A stretch of 44,968 bases of DNA. Source: a virus. Position 1 is the stretch's first letter; every line of letters begins with the position of its first letter. This document shows positions 31,327 to 39,355 of the stretch, piece by piece. The notes under the pieces were generated by a model. The model saw only the letters and a list, made by a program, of their open reading frames with translations. It made no database searches and was not told where the DNA came from. The position numbers and the translations under genes were made by a program. Where the stretch lies: the IMG/VR virus record IMGVR_UViG_3300005515_000635, positions 1 to 44,968 of that record. One strand, 5' to 3'.

Positions 31327-32136
31327 TCAGGCATTGACGGCCTCCTGGTGTGCACAACGGGCAAGAGCGCCGTCTTCGTTGACCTCGATGCGCCCGTACT
31401 CGTCACAGCGATTGCATGCCTTGATGGCGGCGACGCGGGCCTCGTTCTGAAGGGACTTCGCCTGCTCCTCAGCATCGAGAGACTGGTTCTCCCAAGCCTC
31501 GAGCGCTTCGCGGTAGGACTTGCACGCCCAGCACGCCTTGTCGGTTCCGCTTGGATGCTTTGGGCAATATCTGGGTGGGGCGGCCCCCTCCCCAGAGTGA
31601 CCCACTACGGAACTACCACCTGTCCCTGTAACTGTTCCTGTACTGGAGGGTTCCGAAAGGGTTCGAGTTCCAGAAGGGTTCGTCGGATCGGGACGAAGGG
31701 TTCCGGAAGGGTTCAACACATCAGCGAGGTCGGCCGCTTCCTTGCGGTGTAGACGAAGTAGTTCGGCTGCCACCTCCACGCGGAGCTTGGGCGACTCCAC
31801 CATCCCCGCCGACTTCAACGCCGACTTGAAGATGTTCGGGGACTTCACAACCCCTGCGGTCCGCATGTAGGACCGGACGAACAACTCGTCAGTGTCTTGG
31901 TCAAAGAACACGAACCGAGCTTCCTCGAGCGCCAGGAGGTCAGCCAGGATGCTTTCTTGGGTGACCTCGTCGCAGCCCTTAGCCAGCAACGAGATGTGCA
32001 GCGTCAGCAGGCCGGCGCAATCCAAATCCTTCTGCGAAACCAGTTGCAGATACGTGCATTGGGCGTTGCGGGTGAGTCTTCGAAAGTCTCTGTCCCGCCA
32101 AATGGATTCCCTGATGAGGGCCGCCGCGTTAGCCAT
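31327..32136 (-). CDS. Replisome-organizer-like winged-helix protein
   Basis: 269 residues. The N-terminal 115 residues (MANAAALIRESIWRDRDFRRLTRNAQCTYLQLVSQKDL, LTLHISLLAKGCDE) match a HTH protein common in actinophage early regions and similar to DnaD/initiator N-domains. A Pro/Ser/Thr linker (about 145-185) is encoded by DNA iterons. The C-terminal part has Cys pairs (CPKH, CWAC, CNRC). By analogy with lambda O, it may bind the repeats inside its own gene and recruit host helicase. Confidence 0.75.
   Translation of the reverse strand: MANAAALIRESIWRDRDFRRLTRNAQCTYLQLVSQKDLDCAGLLTLHISLLAKGCDEVTQESILADLLALEEARFVFFDQDTDELFVRSYMRTAGVVKSPNIFKSALKSAGMVESPKLRVEVAAELLRLHRKEAADLADVLNPSGTLRPDPTNPSGTRTLSEPSSTGTVTGTGGSSVVGHSGEGAAPPRYCPKHPSGTDKACWACKSYREALEAWENQSLDAEEQAKSLQNEARVAAIKACNRCDEYGRIEVNEDGALARCAHQEAVNA
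31648..31714 (-). repeat. Three 17-bp iterons, candidate replication origin
   Basis: Plus-strand copies are GGGTTCCGAAAGGGTTC (31648-31664), GAGTTCCAGAAGGGTTC (31665-31681) and GGGTTCCGGAAGGGTTC (31698-31714). Copies 1 and 2 are tandem and the third is 33 bp from the second. Copy 1 is read in a different codon frame from copies 2 and 3, so the repetition is not explained by protein sequence. Iterons inside an initiator gene are a classic phage origin layout. Confidence 0.6.
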
Positions 32137-32971
32137 AGACGTAGTCCTCCGCCTCTTCGGCGGCGTCGTTTATCGCCTCTACTTCTTGAGCCTTCCTGTG
32201 CTTGCGAATGGAGAAGGCTTCTATCGACTCTCGAGTTCGGGCCGCAGCGACTATCTGACAAAGCATGTCGCTCTCACACAGGCCATCAGCGTGGTCTTCG
32301 CATTCCAGAAATCCACCGGCGTAGTTCGCTTCGACACCCTCTAGCGTCATCAGATGGTGGAGGTCGTCTTCGGTCCATCGCGTCGTTATTGCAAACGCTG
32401 ATGACGATGGGGTTTGGGATTGCATCAGCTCGGCCGCCAACTCTTGGTTCTGCCGGATGCGCCTCCAGCAACATCCGCAGAAGTACTTCCATTTGTCCCT
32501 GCCCGATGCTGGCCCCTGCATGGTGACGCCAACAAGTTCCTCTATTTCCTGTGTGGTTAGGCCTGCCTTGATGAACTGGGGAATGGTCGTCTGCGCACCG
32601 GACGCGTCGTACGTGTCGCCGCGCCAATCAGTCCAGCTATCCCAGATGGACATGAACCAATCGACCATCTGAAACACGTCGTTGAGTTCGGCCGCTCGCA
32701 TCTCCGCGACCTGCTGCATCGCTAGGGACCACCTTTGAGCGTCTGCCGCTACATCAGCCACCACCGGCGCATCAGCGGGGACTGACGACTTCCCACCATT
32801 GCAATCACTGCAAAGGGTTTGAAGATTCGACGGCTCATTGCCTCCACCGAGGGCCACGGGGACGACGTGGTCGACGTGAAGTTTGACCTCGGGTGGCGTT
32901 CGCCCGCATACCTTGCAGGCGTTGTTGTCGCGACGCAGGATCTCAAACCGGAGTCGCTTTGAGACAGTCAT
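32129..32971 (-). CDS. HNH endonuclease domain protein
   Basis: Start at ATG 32971 (ATGA overlap), 280 residues. The HNH domain is at about 1-65: FEILRRDNNACKVCGRTPP, HVDHVVPVALGGGNEPSNLQTLC, CNGGKSS. The rest is helical with CGCCWRRIRQNQELAAEL, a pattern seen in phage HNH proteins of early regions. It may be a nuclease for recombination or host DNA attack. It overlaps the initiator gene by 8 nt. Confidence 0.85.
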   Translation of the reverse strand: MTVSKRLRFEILRRDNNACKVCGRTPPEVKLHVDHVVPVALGGGNEPSNLQTLCSDCNGGKSSVPADAPVVADVAADAQRWSLAMQQVAEMRAAELNDVFQMVDWFMSIWDSWTDWRGDTYDASGAQTTIPQFIKAGLTTQEIEELVGVTMQGPASGRDKWKYFCGCCWRRIRQNQELAAELMQSQTPSSSAFAITTRWTEDDLHHLMTLEGVEANYAGGFLECEDHADGLCESDMLCQIVAAARTRESIEAFSIRKHRKAQEVEAINDAAEEAEDYVYG

Positions 32972-33207
32972 TTGGCACCACTCCCCGATGCGTTGCACCA
33001 ACCGCTGAGATTGCCCGACTTGATGTTCCGCCAGAAGTCAGTCGTCCAAGTCCGCGAGCAGCCAAACCCGACGTACTCCTCGATGCGCCGCCAATACGTC
33101 TGGCAGGTGTCGCAGCGCCAGATGGTGCCGATGGGGTCGTCGCACTTGGGCAGCGGGCACTTGTGCTCGACCGGGGGGATGTGAACGTACGAACCGCCGG
33201 CGCTCAT
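32968..33207 (-). CDS. 79-residue zinc-ribbon protein
   Basis: CPLPKCDDPIGTIWRCDTCQTYWRR is a clear zinc ribbon, with further GCSRTW near residue 50. This type is frequent in actinophage genomes. Coupled on both sides by ATGA. Confidence 0.75.
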   Translation of the reverse strand: MSAGGSYVHIPPVEHKCPLPKCDDPIGTIWRCDTCQTYWRRIEEYVGFGCSRTWTTDFWRNIKSGNLSGWCNASGSGAK

Positions 33208-33698
33208 TGCTCACCTACAGGGGTAGCCCGAGCTTCGGCGAACAGTTCTTTCATGCGGGCGTAGCACTTTGGTGCCGTGCCGTTGGGGTGCTCCTCCTTG
33301 AGGAGGGCGACGAGTTCATCCCAGTTGTCGACCAGCACTCGCCATTCTGGGGAGCGGTCCCGCATGTGCTTCGGGGCTGACTTGGCAACTTTGGTGCAGC
33401 GGCACAGGTCGCTGGGGTCGCGTGGGTGGTCCGTCCCGCCGCTTCTGATGGCGTAGGCCGACAGCCCGTAGGCGGGGGCGATGCCGGTCCATGGCTGGCT
33501 GCATCGGCAGCCGTAGCGGGCGTACTCCTCGCGGGCCTGGACCTGTCGTCGGTCCTTCATGATGCGCTTGACATGGGCATCGGTTGTGCGGCCCGATTTG
33601 GCTCTGCAACGCGTGTCAGGGAGGGCTCCGCAGGTGGGGCATTCCACCCGTGCCCAGTCGTACCTGATGCGGGGTTCTGCGTCTGGGTTAGCATTCAT
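33204..33698 (-). CDS. Cys-rich protein with phage zinc-finger motif
   Basis: 164 residues, with AGGA before the ATG. VECPTCGALPDTRCRAKSGRTTDAHVKRI is a widespread phage motif (C-x2-C...C then GR-x3-H). A second Cys cluster (GCRCSQPW, DLCRCTK) follows. It is the first gene after a strong intergenic hairpin. Confidence 0.7.
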   Translation of the reverse strand: MNANPDAEPRIRYDWARVECPTCGALPDTRCRAKSGRTTDAHVKRIMKDRRQVQAREEYARYGCRCSQPWTGIAPAYGLSAYAIRSGGTDHPRDPSDLCRCTKVAKSAPKHMRDRSPEWRVLVDNWDELVALLKEEHPNGTAPKCYARMKELFAEARATPVGEQ

Positions 33699-33739
33699 CT
33701 AGCTGGTCCTGTCTGTCGCGATACAGATGGGGTCGGTCA

Positions 33740-33773
33740 GAGGCCGTAGTGCGTTGGTAGCGCCTACGGCCTC
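33740..33773. promoter_or_regulatory. Very stable intergenic hairpin
   Basis: GAGGCCGTAG pairs perfectly with CTACGGCCTC, and GCG/CGC inside adds three pairs around a 7-nt loop. On the minus strand TAGAAT (33781-33786) lies seven bases before the stem, so an mRNA could start with it. It could instead be a terminator without a U-tract. The rest of the 137-nt gap (33699-33835) shows no gene. Confidence 0.55.
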
Positions 33774-33835
33774 GTTTGATTCTACGCCAACTACCTGCAA
33801 AAACACAGGCGTGTAAGCAACTGGCTCAACGGTTT

Positions 33836-34195
33836 TCACGCTACTTCTCCCTCCAAATCAGAGGGCACCAACGACCCATCGTCATAAAGGTTGAACTTGC
33901 CCTGCCGGCGGTACCAGACCGCCACTTGCCACGGCTCCTCCTCAGTGCCCTGGATGGTCCAGCCGTTGCGTACGGCGGCCGCCGGGTGGGATGTCACATA
34001 CCCGTGGCACCCGGTAGTTCCCGACCCGCATAGGAGCATCAGGTTGGACAGGGTGTTCGGTCCGCCTTGCCCCTGCCCTCTGCGGTGGTGAGCGTTGTTG
34101 GCGTACGGGGTGCCGCAGATTTCGCAGCACGGGAAGTCGTTGATCTCGGCCCGCTTGTGCAACGCTTTGCGCACCTTGTCTGGGATACGACTCAC
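33836..34195 (-). CDS. HNH endonuclease
   Basis: 119 residues: CCEICGTPYANNAHHRRGQGQGGPNTLSNLMLLCG..GCHGYVTSHP is a full HNH nuclease fold with zinc Cys. The C-terminal WQVAVWYRR segment is typical of this phage type. It probably acts in recombination or replication. The start overlaps the upstream gene as ATGA. Confidence 0.88.
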   Translation of the reverse strand: MSRIPDKVRKALHKRAEINDFPCCEICGTPYANNAHHRRGQGQGGPNTLSNLMLLCGSGTTGCHGYVTSHPAAAVRNGWTIQGTEEEPWQVAVWYRRQGKFNLYDDGSLVPSDLEGEVA

Positions 34196-34413
34196 CGCTC
34201 CTCCCCTTCTGTGAGAGCGTGCGCAGAACTGGGCTGTCTAATGCTGCGAATTTGGTCTGTAAGGTCGGCGGCGCCGATGGCTAAAAGCTGTTCTGCTCGG
34301 CCACGATCCGCGTCAGAAGCTGTCTCGTCGCCGGCAAGCGCGGCGGCCATTATCAGGGCGGCGCGGGCCGCCGTGTGCGGCTCCGCATCGGACAAAAGTC
34401 GCTTGAACGTCAT
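34192..34413 (-). CDS. Small helical protein, function unknown
   Basis: 73 residues from ATG 34413 (ATGA with the methyltransferase gene). It is Ala-rich helical (PHTAARAALIMAAALAGDE, RGRAEQLLAIGAADLTDQ). No family is recognised. Confidence 0.6.
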   Translation of the reverse strand: MTFKRLLSDAEPHTAARAALIMAAALAGDETASDADRGRAEQLLAIGAADLTDQIRSIRQPSSAHALTEGEER

Positions 34414-35090
34414 GCCGCCACCTCTAAAGATCGGAGAAGCTGCGCTCCGACATGCTCGGTGTACAGCGGCGGGATGGCTTCGCACATCTCCCGGTTGGTC
34501 ATCCAATCAATGCCCATCGCGGCCGGCCACTCACTGGTCCCGCCGGCGTTGCCGTACACCTGCACCACCGTCGACAACCGGGTCTCACCGTTCGGGCGCC
34601 ACCCCGTCCAGTACTTCTGCTCGGTGAAAGCCTTGTGATTGCAGGGGATGCCGGTGATGGGGATGTTGGACTCAAACAGTCGATGACGTCGCAAAGGCAA
34701 GCCGAGTCCGGTGCCGCAGATGCGTACCGGGTCGACAAGTGACTTCCGGGCATCTGAGACGTTCTCGATGACGTAGGGCAGACCGGTCTGCTTGAGCAGG
34801 TCCCGTGTCTCGGCTATCAGGTCGGCGTGCTCGTACTTGCGGCCCAACTTGCGGTTCACCGCACCCAGGTTCAGATACGACTGGCACGGCGGTGAAGCGT
34901 GGATTGCCGAGAACTTGGAGCTGACATTGGCGAGCACCTCCAGTTCGTCAGCCTGAATGAAGCTGAAAGGATAGTTCGGCTGCGGCGCCAAATCGACACC
35001 TACGACGTCGAACCCAGCCCGGTAATAACCCATAGCCGCCCCGCCAGCGCAGCAATACAAATCGAGCAACAGGGGTCTCACGCCAGCCAT
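34410..35090 (-). CDS. DNA (cytosine-5) methyltransferase
   Basis: 226 residues with motif I (DLYCCAGGAAMGYYRAGF, 10-27), the catalytic SPPCQS (C69), ENV (109-111) and RRHRLFE (134-140). It is shorter than Dcm (about 470) and lacks a large target-recognition region, as in many phage orphan enzymes. It probably shields phage DNA from host restriction. No partner restriction gene is adjacent. Confidence 0.92.
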   Translation of the reverse strand: MAGVRPLLLDLYCCAGGAAMGYYRAGFDVVGVDLAPQPNYPFSFIQADELEVLANVSSKFSAIHASPPCQSYLNLGAVNRKLGRKYEHADLIAETRDLLKQTGLPYVIENVSDARKSLVDPVRICGTGLGLPLRRHRLFESNIPITGIPCNHKAFTEQKYWTGWRPNGETRLSTVVQVYGNAGGTSEWPAAMGIDWMTNREMCEAIPPLYTEHVGAQLLRSLEVAA

Positions 35091-35359
35091 TCAGAATCAC
35101 CCCCCGCACTCCAGTGCTCCCACTCGCCCCGATCCTCGGAGATCTCCAATGCCTTCATGGCGTGGCGGATATCAACAAGCGCTGCTGACGCGCCGGCGTT
35201 CGCGTAGATCGCCGCAAGGGCATTGTTCAGGTGCCTGCCAGCGGACGCCGTGCGCTTGGACTTGTCACACCCTGCGCACGACCACCAGACATAGTCGGCG
35301 TTGGAGTCGGACGCATACCAGTGATGTTTGTGGCCCTTGAGCCCCGGCTTGTCACTCAT
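35078..35359 (-). CDS. 93-residue protein with zinc-ribbon half
   Basis: HKHHWYASDSNADYVWWSCAGCDKSKRT is one half of a zinc ribbon with preceding His. Helices follow (IRHAMKALEISED). It overlaps the methyltransferase start by 13 nt. Confidence 0.65.
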   Translation of the reverse strand: MSDKPGLKGHKHHWYASDSNADYVWWSCAGCDKSKRTASAGRHLNNALAAIYANAGASAALVDIRHAMKALEISEDRGEWEHWSAGGDSEWLA

Positions 35360-35520
35360 GCGTCCCGGCTCTCGTTACCTAAAGCGCTCCGAATGTCCCT
35401 CGCCGCAATGGAGAACGCCTCCGTGACAGGACCATGAGGGGTAGGCATCTGAGCGGCCAGCGATTCGTAGTGATTGGCTAGTGCTGTAACGCGTGCCAGG
35501 GCGTCGGATTCTGTGCTCAT
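35356..35520 (-). CDS. 54-residue helical protein
   Basis: ATG 35520 overlaps the upstream stop and its own TGA overlaps the next ATG. ALARVTALANHYESLAAQM and FSIAARDIRSALG are amphipathic helices. Function unknown. Confidence 0.6.
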   Translation of the reverse strand: MSTESDALARVTALANHYESLAAQMPTPHGPVTEAFSIAARDIRSALGNESRDA

Positions 35521-35726
35521 GTTGGTTCCTTGTCGTCCTTGAGGGCTTTATCCAGCCGGAAATGGTGGATATGCCGGCCGATCCGGGACAGCGGCTCACC
35601 GTTCACCGTGTTCGTACACGGGGTTCCGGGTGGGGCTTTGCAGGCACCGCAACGCAGCTTCAACCCCTGTTGCACGGTGGGGTCTTGGGGGTCGTCCCAC
35701 CGCACGATGGGAGCTGTACGCGTCAC
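35517..35726 (-). CDS. 69-residue phage zinc-finger protein
   Basis: Start at GTG 35726 with GGAGG five bases upstream. LRCGACKAPPGTPCTNTV followed by IGRHIHHFRLDK is the same C-x2-C..C..GRH motif as the gene at 33204, so the two may be paralogues. Confidence 0.7.
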   Translation of the reverse strand: MTRTAPIVRWDDPQDPTVQQGLKLRCGACKAPPGTPCTNTVNGEPLSRIGRHIHHFRLDKALKDDKEPT

Positions 35727-35881
35727 CAGTCCTCCCTCAGCCACTTCGCTGGCATCGGCGTGTGCCCGTCGTGGTCGGAGAAGTGCCACCACCCCATGTG
35801 CTCAAGATCCTCGAGTTGCCCAATGGCTTTACGGCATGTGCGGCACAGGGTGACGGTGCCGAGCTTGAGACGGTCAGACAT
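35723..35881 (-). CDS. 52-residue protein with CxxC
   Basis: ATG 35881 overlaps the ATPase gene end by 8 nt, and its stop overlaps the next GTG. LCRTCRKAIGQLEDLEHMGWWHFSDHDGH has a Cys pair and several His that could complete a zinc site. Confidence 0.6.
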   Translation of the reverse strand: MSDRLKLGTVTLCRTCRKAIGQLEDLEHMGWWHFSDHDGHTPMPAKWLREDW

Positions 35882-36878
35882 TCAGTGCCCCTTGCTCTGC
35901 CTCTACGGGCTGCCCGGTGACGTAATCAGTTCGCAGATCCTCCAGAAGGTTCCGCACCGCCTGAGCATCATTCGTCTCCTCCAACGACGACTCCGTCTCA
36001 CGGAAGAACCGCTCCGACAACTGCTTGTAGTTGATGCCGTGCTCACGGATGAAAGCGCCCAGAAGTGAACGGGCTTGGTCGGCTTGGGCTTTCTCGTCAC
36101 TGATGAGTGGTGTGACGTCGCGGGTTTGGGCTGTCTTCAATCCCATGACGTCGAACACCAGATGCTCCAACGTGAAGTCTGGGTACTTCTGTGGTGGGTC
36201 GACACCGGGTCTCATGCCGTTGGTCGCGGACCGGAAGCTGACCACCACGGGGGCACTGTCGCGGGAGAGTCGGACGTGGGCGTTGACGCGGAACGGGAGG
36301 TTCTTGTTCGCCTCGACGGAGTAATCCTTGGCGTTCGGGATGGGTCTCCCCGCATCATCAACGGCCATCGTCTCCTTCCCCTTCGCCGTGAGTACGACGA
36401 TTCCGGGGAAGCGGGACAACAGGTTCAAGAACTGGTGATGCCTGTCATTTGCGTCATTCCACAGGTTGGGGGCGGGTTTGATCTCCGCGTCCGGGTCCGC
36501 CGCCAACAGCTTCTTCCCGTTACGTGACGACCGTGCCCGGGTGTTCACCCACGCTTTGAGCATGTCCCACAGATTCGACATGGAATCAATGACCAGCACG
36601 GCCGGCATATCCGACCCAGATGCTGCTTCCGTTGCCTCCCGAACCTGGTCGCAGATGTCCTGCCACGACCCGTCATGGTCCAAAATCAGGTAGTCGGCCC
36701 CAGGGACGTTGATGTACTCGTCCGCGGCACCTTCCCCCAAGTCCATCCAATACGCCTGCCCTGTGCGCTCTGAGCCGGTGAATTGGGCTGCCTGGTACGA
36801 CTTGCCCACAGAGTCGGGGCCTTCGATGAGAATCATTGGCCAGGACGGCACCCCCGACGGAACTCTCGTTCTCAGCAT
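35874..36878 (-). CDS. RecA/AAA-like ATPase
   Basis: 334 residues. Walker A GPDSVGKS (20-27), Walker B-like AVLVIDSM (93-100), then NDANDRHHQFLNLLSRFPGIVVLTAKG, the core of phage RecA-like NTPases (Sak4/RadA-type or early AAA ATPases). The C-terminal 100 residues are helical. It may promote recombination or load onto replication forks. Neighbours are the 155-aa protein and the HNH/methyltransferase genes. Confidence 0.85.
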   Translation of the reverse strand: MLRTRVPSGVPSWPMILIEGPDSVGKSYQAAQFTGSERTGQAYWMDLGEGAADEYINVPGADYLILDHDGSWQDICDQVREATEAASGSDMPAVLVIDSMSNLWDMLKAWVNTRARSSRNGKKLLAADPDAEIKPAPNLWNDANDRHHQFLNLLSRFPGIVVLTAKGKETMAVDDAGRPIPNAKDYSVEANKNLPFRVNAHVRLSRDSAPVVVSFRSATNGMRPGVDPPQKYPDFTLEHLVFDVMGLKTAQTRDVTPLISDEKAQADQARSLLGAFIREHGINYKQLSERFFRETESSLEETNDAQAVRNLLEDLRTDYVTGQPVEAEQGALNV

Positions 36879-37054
36879 CAGCGTTCCCCGTTCGGGTCGT
36901 GGTCGGCACAGAACTCGTCGCCACCCTCAAAGACCCAACCGTCTTCACGCATCAACCCGTCAAGCACGTCCTCGTCATCAGGACCCTCGTAAGGCCAACT
37001 GTCGTAAGCCCCACCCTCTCCGCAGGTTTTACATTCGACCGTCCGCACCGTCAT
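36878..37054 (-). CDS. 58-residue acidic protein with CxxC
   Basis: ATG 37054 with a strong GGAGG four bases upstream; TGATG with the ATPase gene. VECKTCGEGGAYDSW gives one Cys pair, the rest is acidic (GPDDEDVLDGL) and ends FCADHD. Confidence 0.65.
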   Translation of the reverse strand: MTVRTVECKTCGEGGAYDSWPYEGPDDEDVLDGLMREDGWVFEGGDEFCADHDPNGER

Positions 37055-37518
37055 GACGCCTCCAAAGCCTTCAGGCCGTCCACACCTACACGACCAGACG
37101 CCAATAAACCGGCGATAACGATGGGGGCGTCCTCGGTGAGCTTGGTCGTCAAATAGGGTTCGCCTTCGACGATGTCGACGCAGTCCCACACCACACCGTC
37201 CCCGTCGACCAGGGCGCCCTTCTTCAGGGCTTCGTCGAGGATCTTGGTGCGGTACGCCGGCCGAATCTGCTCAACGGTTTCCACCTCGTCCGGTGCGTTC
37301 TGCCTCACGTACGCGAGCAGCGTGGCGTCGTCGGTGACCCTCGCGGACTTCCGTCCCTTCACCTTGTTGGTGTACGACACGACAGTGCCGTTCACCTTCC
37401 CCGCCTTACGCTCCCCCGTCTCCAATGACAGTCGGGTTTTGGCGTCCGCTTCCCAGGCCGCTACTTGTTTCTTCAGCCAGGAGCACAGAGCTAATGTGGC
37501 TGCCGGGTCGTCTGTCAT
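37051..37518 (-). CDS. Early protein next to the ATPase, function unknown
   Basis: 155 residues: a helical N-terminus (LCSWLKKQVAAWEADAKTRL), a beta segment (GTVVSYTNKVKGRKSARV) and VDIVEGEPYLTTKL near the end. The basic helical pattern recalls proteins that accompany phage recombinases, so a recombination accessory role is possible but unproven. Confidence 0.65.
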   Translation of the reverse strand: MTDDPAATLALCSWLKKQVAAWEADAKTRLSLETGERKAGKVNGTVVSYTNKVKGRKSARVTDDATLLAYVRQNAPDEVETVEQIRPAYRTKILDEALKKGALVDGDGVVWDCVDIVEGEPYLTTKLTEDAPIVIAGLLASGRVGVDGLKALEAS

Positions 37519-37769
37519 GCCGCCTCCTGTGCGGTGAATCCCTCACACATGCAGGGCACTTGGGTTTGCAACACCTGAGACCAGTAGAAGTAATGGCAGC
37601 CCTCACCATGCTCACGGGCGTCATGCCCACACACGCACGGGCGTGGCCCCAGGGCTATCTGGAAGCACTGGGAGCACAACCCTTCGCAGTGCTCCACTTC
37701 CTGTGGACGTAACCCTGTACGGCACACCCCACATGTGGGCGCTGCGGCTCTCTCCGCTTCCGTACCCAT
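37515..37769 (-). CDS. 84-residue multi-CxxC protein
   Basis: CGVCRTGL, CEGLCSQC and CVCGHDAREHGEGCHYFYW plus CMC give at least ten Cys. The CVCGH..H..GC..C pattern is shared with a small zinc-binding phage family. ATGA overlap downstream. Confidence 0.65.
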   Translation of the reverse strand: MGTEAERAAAPTCGVCRTGLRPQEVEHCEGLCSQCFQIALGPRPCVCGHDAREHGEGCHYFYWSQVLQTQVPCMCEGFTAQEAA

Positions 37770-37770
37770 C

Positions 37771-38013
37771 TCAGAACGGACTCTGAGGGTTGGCGGGGAG
37801 GGTGACCGTTTCGACGCCCTTCTCGAAGTGGATGTTGATGGTCATTTCGTCTTCACGGAGGACGTGGAGCATGGCCACGATGTCCCCCGTGTTGGCGTAG
37901 GTGTCGTTGGGATGCAACGGTTCCCCATTTGCGCCGGCTATCTCAAACTTCCACTGCTTGCGCGGCTTCAGGCCGAAGCGACGGGAAGCAGGTCGGATGT
38001 TTACAACGGTCAT
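37771..38013 (-). CDS. DUF1508/YegP-like small protein
   Basis: Start at ATG 38013 (80 residues). FGLKPRKQWKFEIAGANGEPLHPNDTYANTGDIVAML follows the YegP repeat (a beta-beta-alpha unit found in bacteria and phages). One repeat is present. Function unknown. Confidence 0.65.
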   Translation of the reverse strand: MTVVNIRPASRRFGLKPRKQWKFEIAGANGEPLHPNDTYANTGDIVAMLHVLREDEMTINIHFEKGVETVTLPANPQSPF

Positions 38014-38168
38014 GCGATCATCTCCATGTTCAAGGGCCAGCACATCCAGCACGGCGCTGGGTGAAAAGTTCCGACGTACGAAGCGCGAACGTTGTGGTGG
38101 CCCAACGTGTCACCGTCCTCAACAGGCGCGGTGAGGACGAAGCCCCTACCAGAGCAGAGTGGGCACAT
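38010..38168 (-). CDS. 52-residue Cys/Trp-rich protein
   Basis: ATG 38168 to TGA 38010, overlapping both neighbours. MCPLCSGRGF and CWMCW give two Cys pairs of a zinc ribbon. Support is moderate because the 5' overlap with the upstream gene is 23 nt. Confidence 0.55.
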   Translation of the reverse strand: MCPLCSGRGFVLTAPVEDGDTLGHHNVRASYVGTFHPAPCWMCWPLNMEMIA

Positions 38169-38400
38169 GGGCATTTCCGTTCTCGCAGGCGTCAGCAGTA
38201 AGCAGAGCGGACAGGGCGCTGCTGGCGGTCACGTCAGCCCGGAACAGTTCCCAGTTCGACGTTTGCAATCCGCGCAGCACGGCACCGGTGAACGCCGGGT
38301 CTTCCTCCAAGAGTTCGTGGATGGTGTTGCGGACGTTGGCCAACAGCTCTCTAGCCGCCTGCACTTCGGCGACGCACTGTGTGATTCGGCTGTCGCTCAT
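38146..38400 (-). CDS. 84-residue helical protein
   Basis: Start at ATG 38400 (ATGA overlap). CVAEVQAARELLANVRNTIHELLEED is an amphipathic helix. Function unknown. Confidence 0.6.
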   Translation of the reverse strand: MSDSRITQCVAEVQAARELLANVRNTIHELLEEDPAFTGAVLRGLQTSNWELFRADVTASSALSALLTADACENGNAHVPTLLW

Positions 38401-39119
38401 GCTGCGACCTTCAACCGGTACAACTGGCGTTCCAACGACTCCACTTGAATCCCCCACCGCCTGGCGATGTCGTCACGGGTGTATCCGCAGTCCCGCAACT
38501 CCCGATACCTCTCCTCAAACGACACAACCGATTTCAGGTTGTGCTTCGGGGTTTCGTACGGGTCGTCGATGTCATCCCACGCCAAAGCTGGAACCCATCC
38601 CGCCTTCCGCGCACGCGCAGTGGTGGCCTCCGAACCGCCTTGCAACAGTTGCCACTTCTCGAACAACTGGGCTACCCGGTACGCGGTCCTCGCCGTCACC
38701 ATCGGCCGGGACATCCACGACGCCACCGACTGCGGTGTCACACCGAACTGCGCACCAATATCGGGTTGGCGGAACCCCGCCAACATCAACGCCTGCAACC
38801 GGCGCCGCGTACCCGTGGCGTCGACTTTCCCACCACCGTCCACCAATCCCTTCGGCACGGTGACAGCCATGATGCGTTGGTGGGTGTCCATGGTTACCTG
38901 ACGGTTCTCCGTCCACCTGCCCATCAACCTGAGGGTGTCGCGGTGCAACCCGGTGAGCAACGCAATCTTCTGGCAGGACAACCCCACCGCCCGGAGTTCC
39001 CGGTACCGGATGACTGATGGTCTGGCATCGACGTAGCCGTGGGGAATGAGTTCGTAGTGGGTGGCGCACAAACCTGATACGGCCACGGCGCGGTCACAGT
39101 TCTTCCGGTGGCATTTCAT
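38397..39119 (-). CDS. Multi-HTH DNA-binding protein
   Basis: 240 residues. An N-terminal zinc-like CHRKNCDRAVAVSGLCATH is followed by at least three HTH-like units (GLSCQKIALLTGLHRDTLRLM, GFRQPDIGAQFGVTPQSVASWM, GYTRDDIARRWGIQVESLERQL). Actinophages often carry such proteins in early regions. It likely controls early transcription or binds an origin. Confidence 0.82.
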   Translation of the reverse strand: MKCHRKNCDRAVAVSGLCATHYELIPHGYVDARPSVIRYRELRAVGLSCQKIALLTGLHRDTLRLMGRWTENRQVTMDTHQRIMAVTVPKGLVDGGGKVDATGTRRRLQALMLAGFRQPDIGAQFGVTPQSVASWMSRPMVTARTAYRVAQLFEKWQLLQGGSEATTARARKAGWVPALAWDDIDDPYETPKHNLKSVVSFEERYRELRDCGYTRDDIARRWGIQVESLERQLYRLKVAA

Positions 39120-39355
39120 GACGCCGACTCGTTGCGTGCAGCGCGAGCATCTTCGTAGCCCAGAAATGGGGTGGCCGGTAAGCCTGTCCGCATTTGGACA
39201 TAGCCAGCGGATTTGGCGATGCAGTCGCAGCAGGTGGCAACCGAGCAGTGTGGTTGCGACCTGTCATAGATGTCACCTGCCCCAATGGTTCCCACCATCC
39301 GGTCATAGTGATCGCAGGGCGGATCGGGGATCAGATTTCTAGGCACGGTAAACAC
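39116..39355 (-). CDS. 79-residue Cys-containing protein
   Basis: GTG at 39355 (GGAG upstream) is my choice; 39370 and 39346 are alternatives. PPCDHYDRM and CSVATCCDCIAKSAGYVQ contain several Cys. The start overlaps the upstream gene by 17 nt. Confidence 0.55.
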   Translation of the reverse strand: MFTVPRNLIPDPPCDHYDRMVGTIGAGDIYDRSQPHCSVATCCDCIAKSAGYVQMRTGLPATPFLGYEDARAARNESAS

